Shown: in pieces, positions 6,500-7,206 of the stretch
How the letters are laid out: every line of letters begins with the position of its first letter
Position numbering within the stretch: position 1 is the first letter of the stretch
Source of the DNA: Selenomonadaceae bacterium UBA3796
GTDB lineage: Bacteria > Bacillota > Negativicutes > Selenomonadales > Selenomonadaceae
Length of the DNA stretch: 7,206 bases
Direction of reading: 5' to 3'
Assembly (NCBI GenBank): GCA_002369175.1
Contig: DFES01000201.1
Span: 1-7,206, forward strand
Position numbers and translations under genes: made by a program
The notes under the pieces: model-generated
Seen by the model: only the letters and a program-made list of their open reading frames with translations
Told to the model about the DNA's origin: nothing
The model's database searches: none

Positions 6500-7206
6500 A
6501 TGAAAGCGATTCTTCATGCAAGGGTAATTCTTCCGGGGGAACGGGGAAATTTCATGATTCGGGAGGAACAGGCCCTCCTCTACGAGGAAACAATTCATCA
6601 GATCCTCCCCATGTCCGGGTGGGAAGAAAAGGGGGTTGAGAAAGCGGATGTGCTGGATGCGGCGGGGCGTTATGTGGCTCCGGGCTTTCTCAATATTCAT
6701 GTCCATGGCTGCGGGGGCATGGATACGATGGATGAGGATGGGGAGGCTCTCGGGGTCATGGCGCGCATGCAGGCGAAAACGGGGGTGACGGGGTTCCTTC
6801 CGACGACCATGACCTATGATATCCCCAGGATTCATCGCGCTTTCAGACGCATCCGGGAAGCCATGGGGCGCACCTTTGCCCATGGGGCACGGGTGCTGGG
6901 GTGCCACATGGAAGGCCCTTACATCAGTGCTGCCTACCGGGGGGCGCAAGCGGAAAGGCATATCCGGAAGGCAGATTATGCCGATCTCAAAGGCTTTGAG
7001 GATACGGTGAAAATCATCACGCTTGCTCCGGAGGAGCTTCCCGACTGGCGATTTGTGGAGAAATGCAGGCATGGGGGCATCGTTCTTTCCATTGGACATA
7101 CCTCTGCAGACTACGGGCAGGCCATGGAAGCCGTAAGGGAACATGGTATTTGTCATTTTACCCATCTGTTTAATGCCATGACTCCCTTTCACCATCGAAA
7201 CCCCGG
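6500..7206 (+). CDS. nagA: N-acetylglucosamine-6-phosphate deacetylase (3' partial)
   Basis: The first 235 codons of a protein usually about 380 residues long; the window ends before the stop. NagA removes the acetyl group from GlcNAc-6-phosphate in the cytosol, giving glucosamine-6-phosphate for NagB or for cell-wall precursor synthesis. Amidohydrolase-family metal motifs are seen in order: HVH at 67-69 within PGFLNIHVHG, E138 in HMEGPYIS, H200 in GHTSADY, and H222 in HLFNAM. The last three match the metal ligands known in NagA. The catalytic aspartate should lie beyond the window. The start is the ATG at 6500, with AGAGG ending 6 nt upstream. It is transcribed divergently from clpX across a 125-nt region that carries a large palindrome. 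nagB or a GntR regulator often follows nagA, but none can be seen here. Confidence 0.95.
   Translation, partial: MKAILHARVILPGERGNFMIREEQALLYEETIHQILPMSGWEEKGVEKADVLDAAGRYVAPGFLNIHVHGCGGMDTMDEDGEALGVMARMQAKTGVTGFLPTTMTYDIPRIHRAFRRIREAMGRTFAHGARVLGCHMEGPYISAAYRGAQAERHIRKADYADLKGFEDTVKIITLAPEELPDWRFVEKCRHGGIVLSIGHTSADYGQAMEAVREHGICHFTHLFNAMTPFHHRNP

Noticed and set aside
6074..7195. Minus-strand open frame of 373 codons
   Set aside because: It runs antisense through nagA and then out of phase through the start of clpX. Both overlapped genes have convincing family motifs.

Overview
The window is a chromosomal segment of about 56-58% GC (estimated by eye) with tightly packed genes, strong purine-rich ribosome binding sites and no mobile elements, RNA genes or CRISPR. 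The protein styles suggest a Gram-positive-related Firmicute, most likely a Negativicute such as Selenomonas or a relative: a dCache-HAMP-SpoIIE sensor, a NorD-like VWA protein, a zinc-motif-less ROK kinase and ClpX. That placement is inference from remembered family resemblance; no marker gene in the window proves it.

Layout. (1) Positions 1 to about 1427, plus strand: a membrane sensor (dCache, TM, HAMP, start of a SpoIIE/PP2C phosphatase domain). Its 5' end lies outside the window. Its phosphatase domain stops abruptly after about 50 residues, and the open frame then runs out of phase into the next gene until 1883. (2) 1510-4129, plus strand: a MoxR/CbbQ-type AAA+ ATPase and a VWA-domain protein of NorD/CbbO type, separated by 7 nt. 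(3) 4153-5049, plus strand: a ROK-family sugar kinase, 23 nt further on and probably in the same transcript. (4) 5052-5082: a hairpin with a T-rich tail on the minus strand, the terminator of the convergent gene. (5) 5091-6374, minus strand: a stand-alone, divergent ClpX. (6) 6375-6499: a divergent intergenic region with a perfect 16-bp inverted repeat. (7) 6500 to the end, plus strand: nagA, N-acetylglucosamine-6-phosphate deacetylase, cut by the window edge.

How they may work together. The MoxR ATPase and VWA protein should form an AAA+/MIDAS maturation or remodelling pair, but no metalloenzyme client is visible nearby. The ROK kinase and NagA both fit (amino)sugar catabolism, although they are separate transcription units with clpX between them. 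ClpX is not beside clpP, tig or lon here and has changed sites in the zinc domain and both pore loops, so it may be a second, specialised ClpX. The most unusual points are the broken phosphatase gene fused to the MoxR upstream region, the ClpX divergence, the client-less MoxR-VWA pair, and the large palindrome between clpX and nagA.
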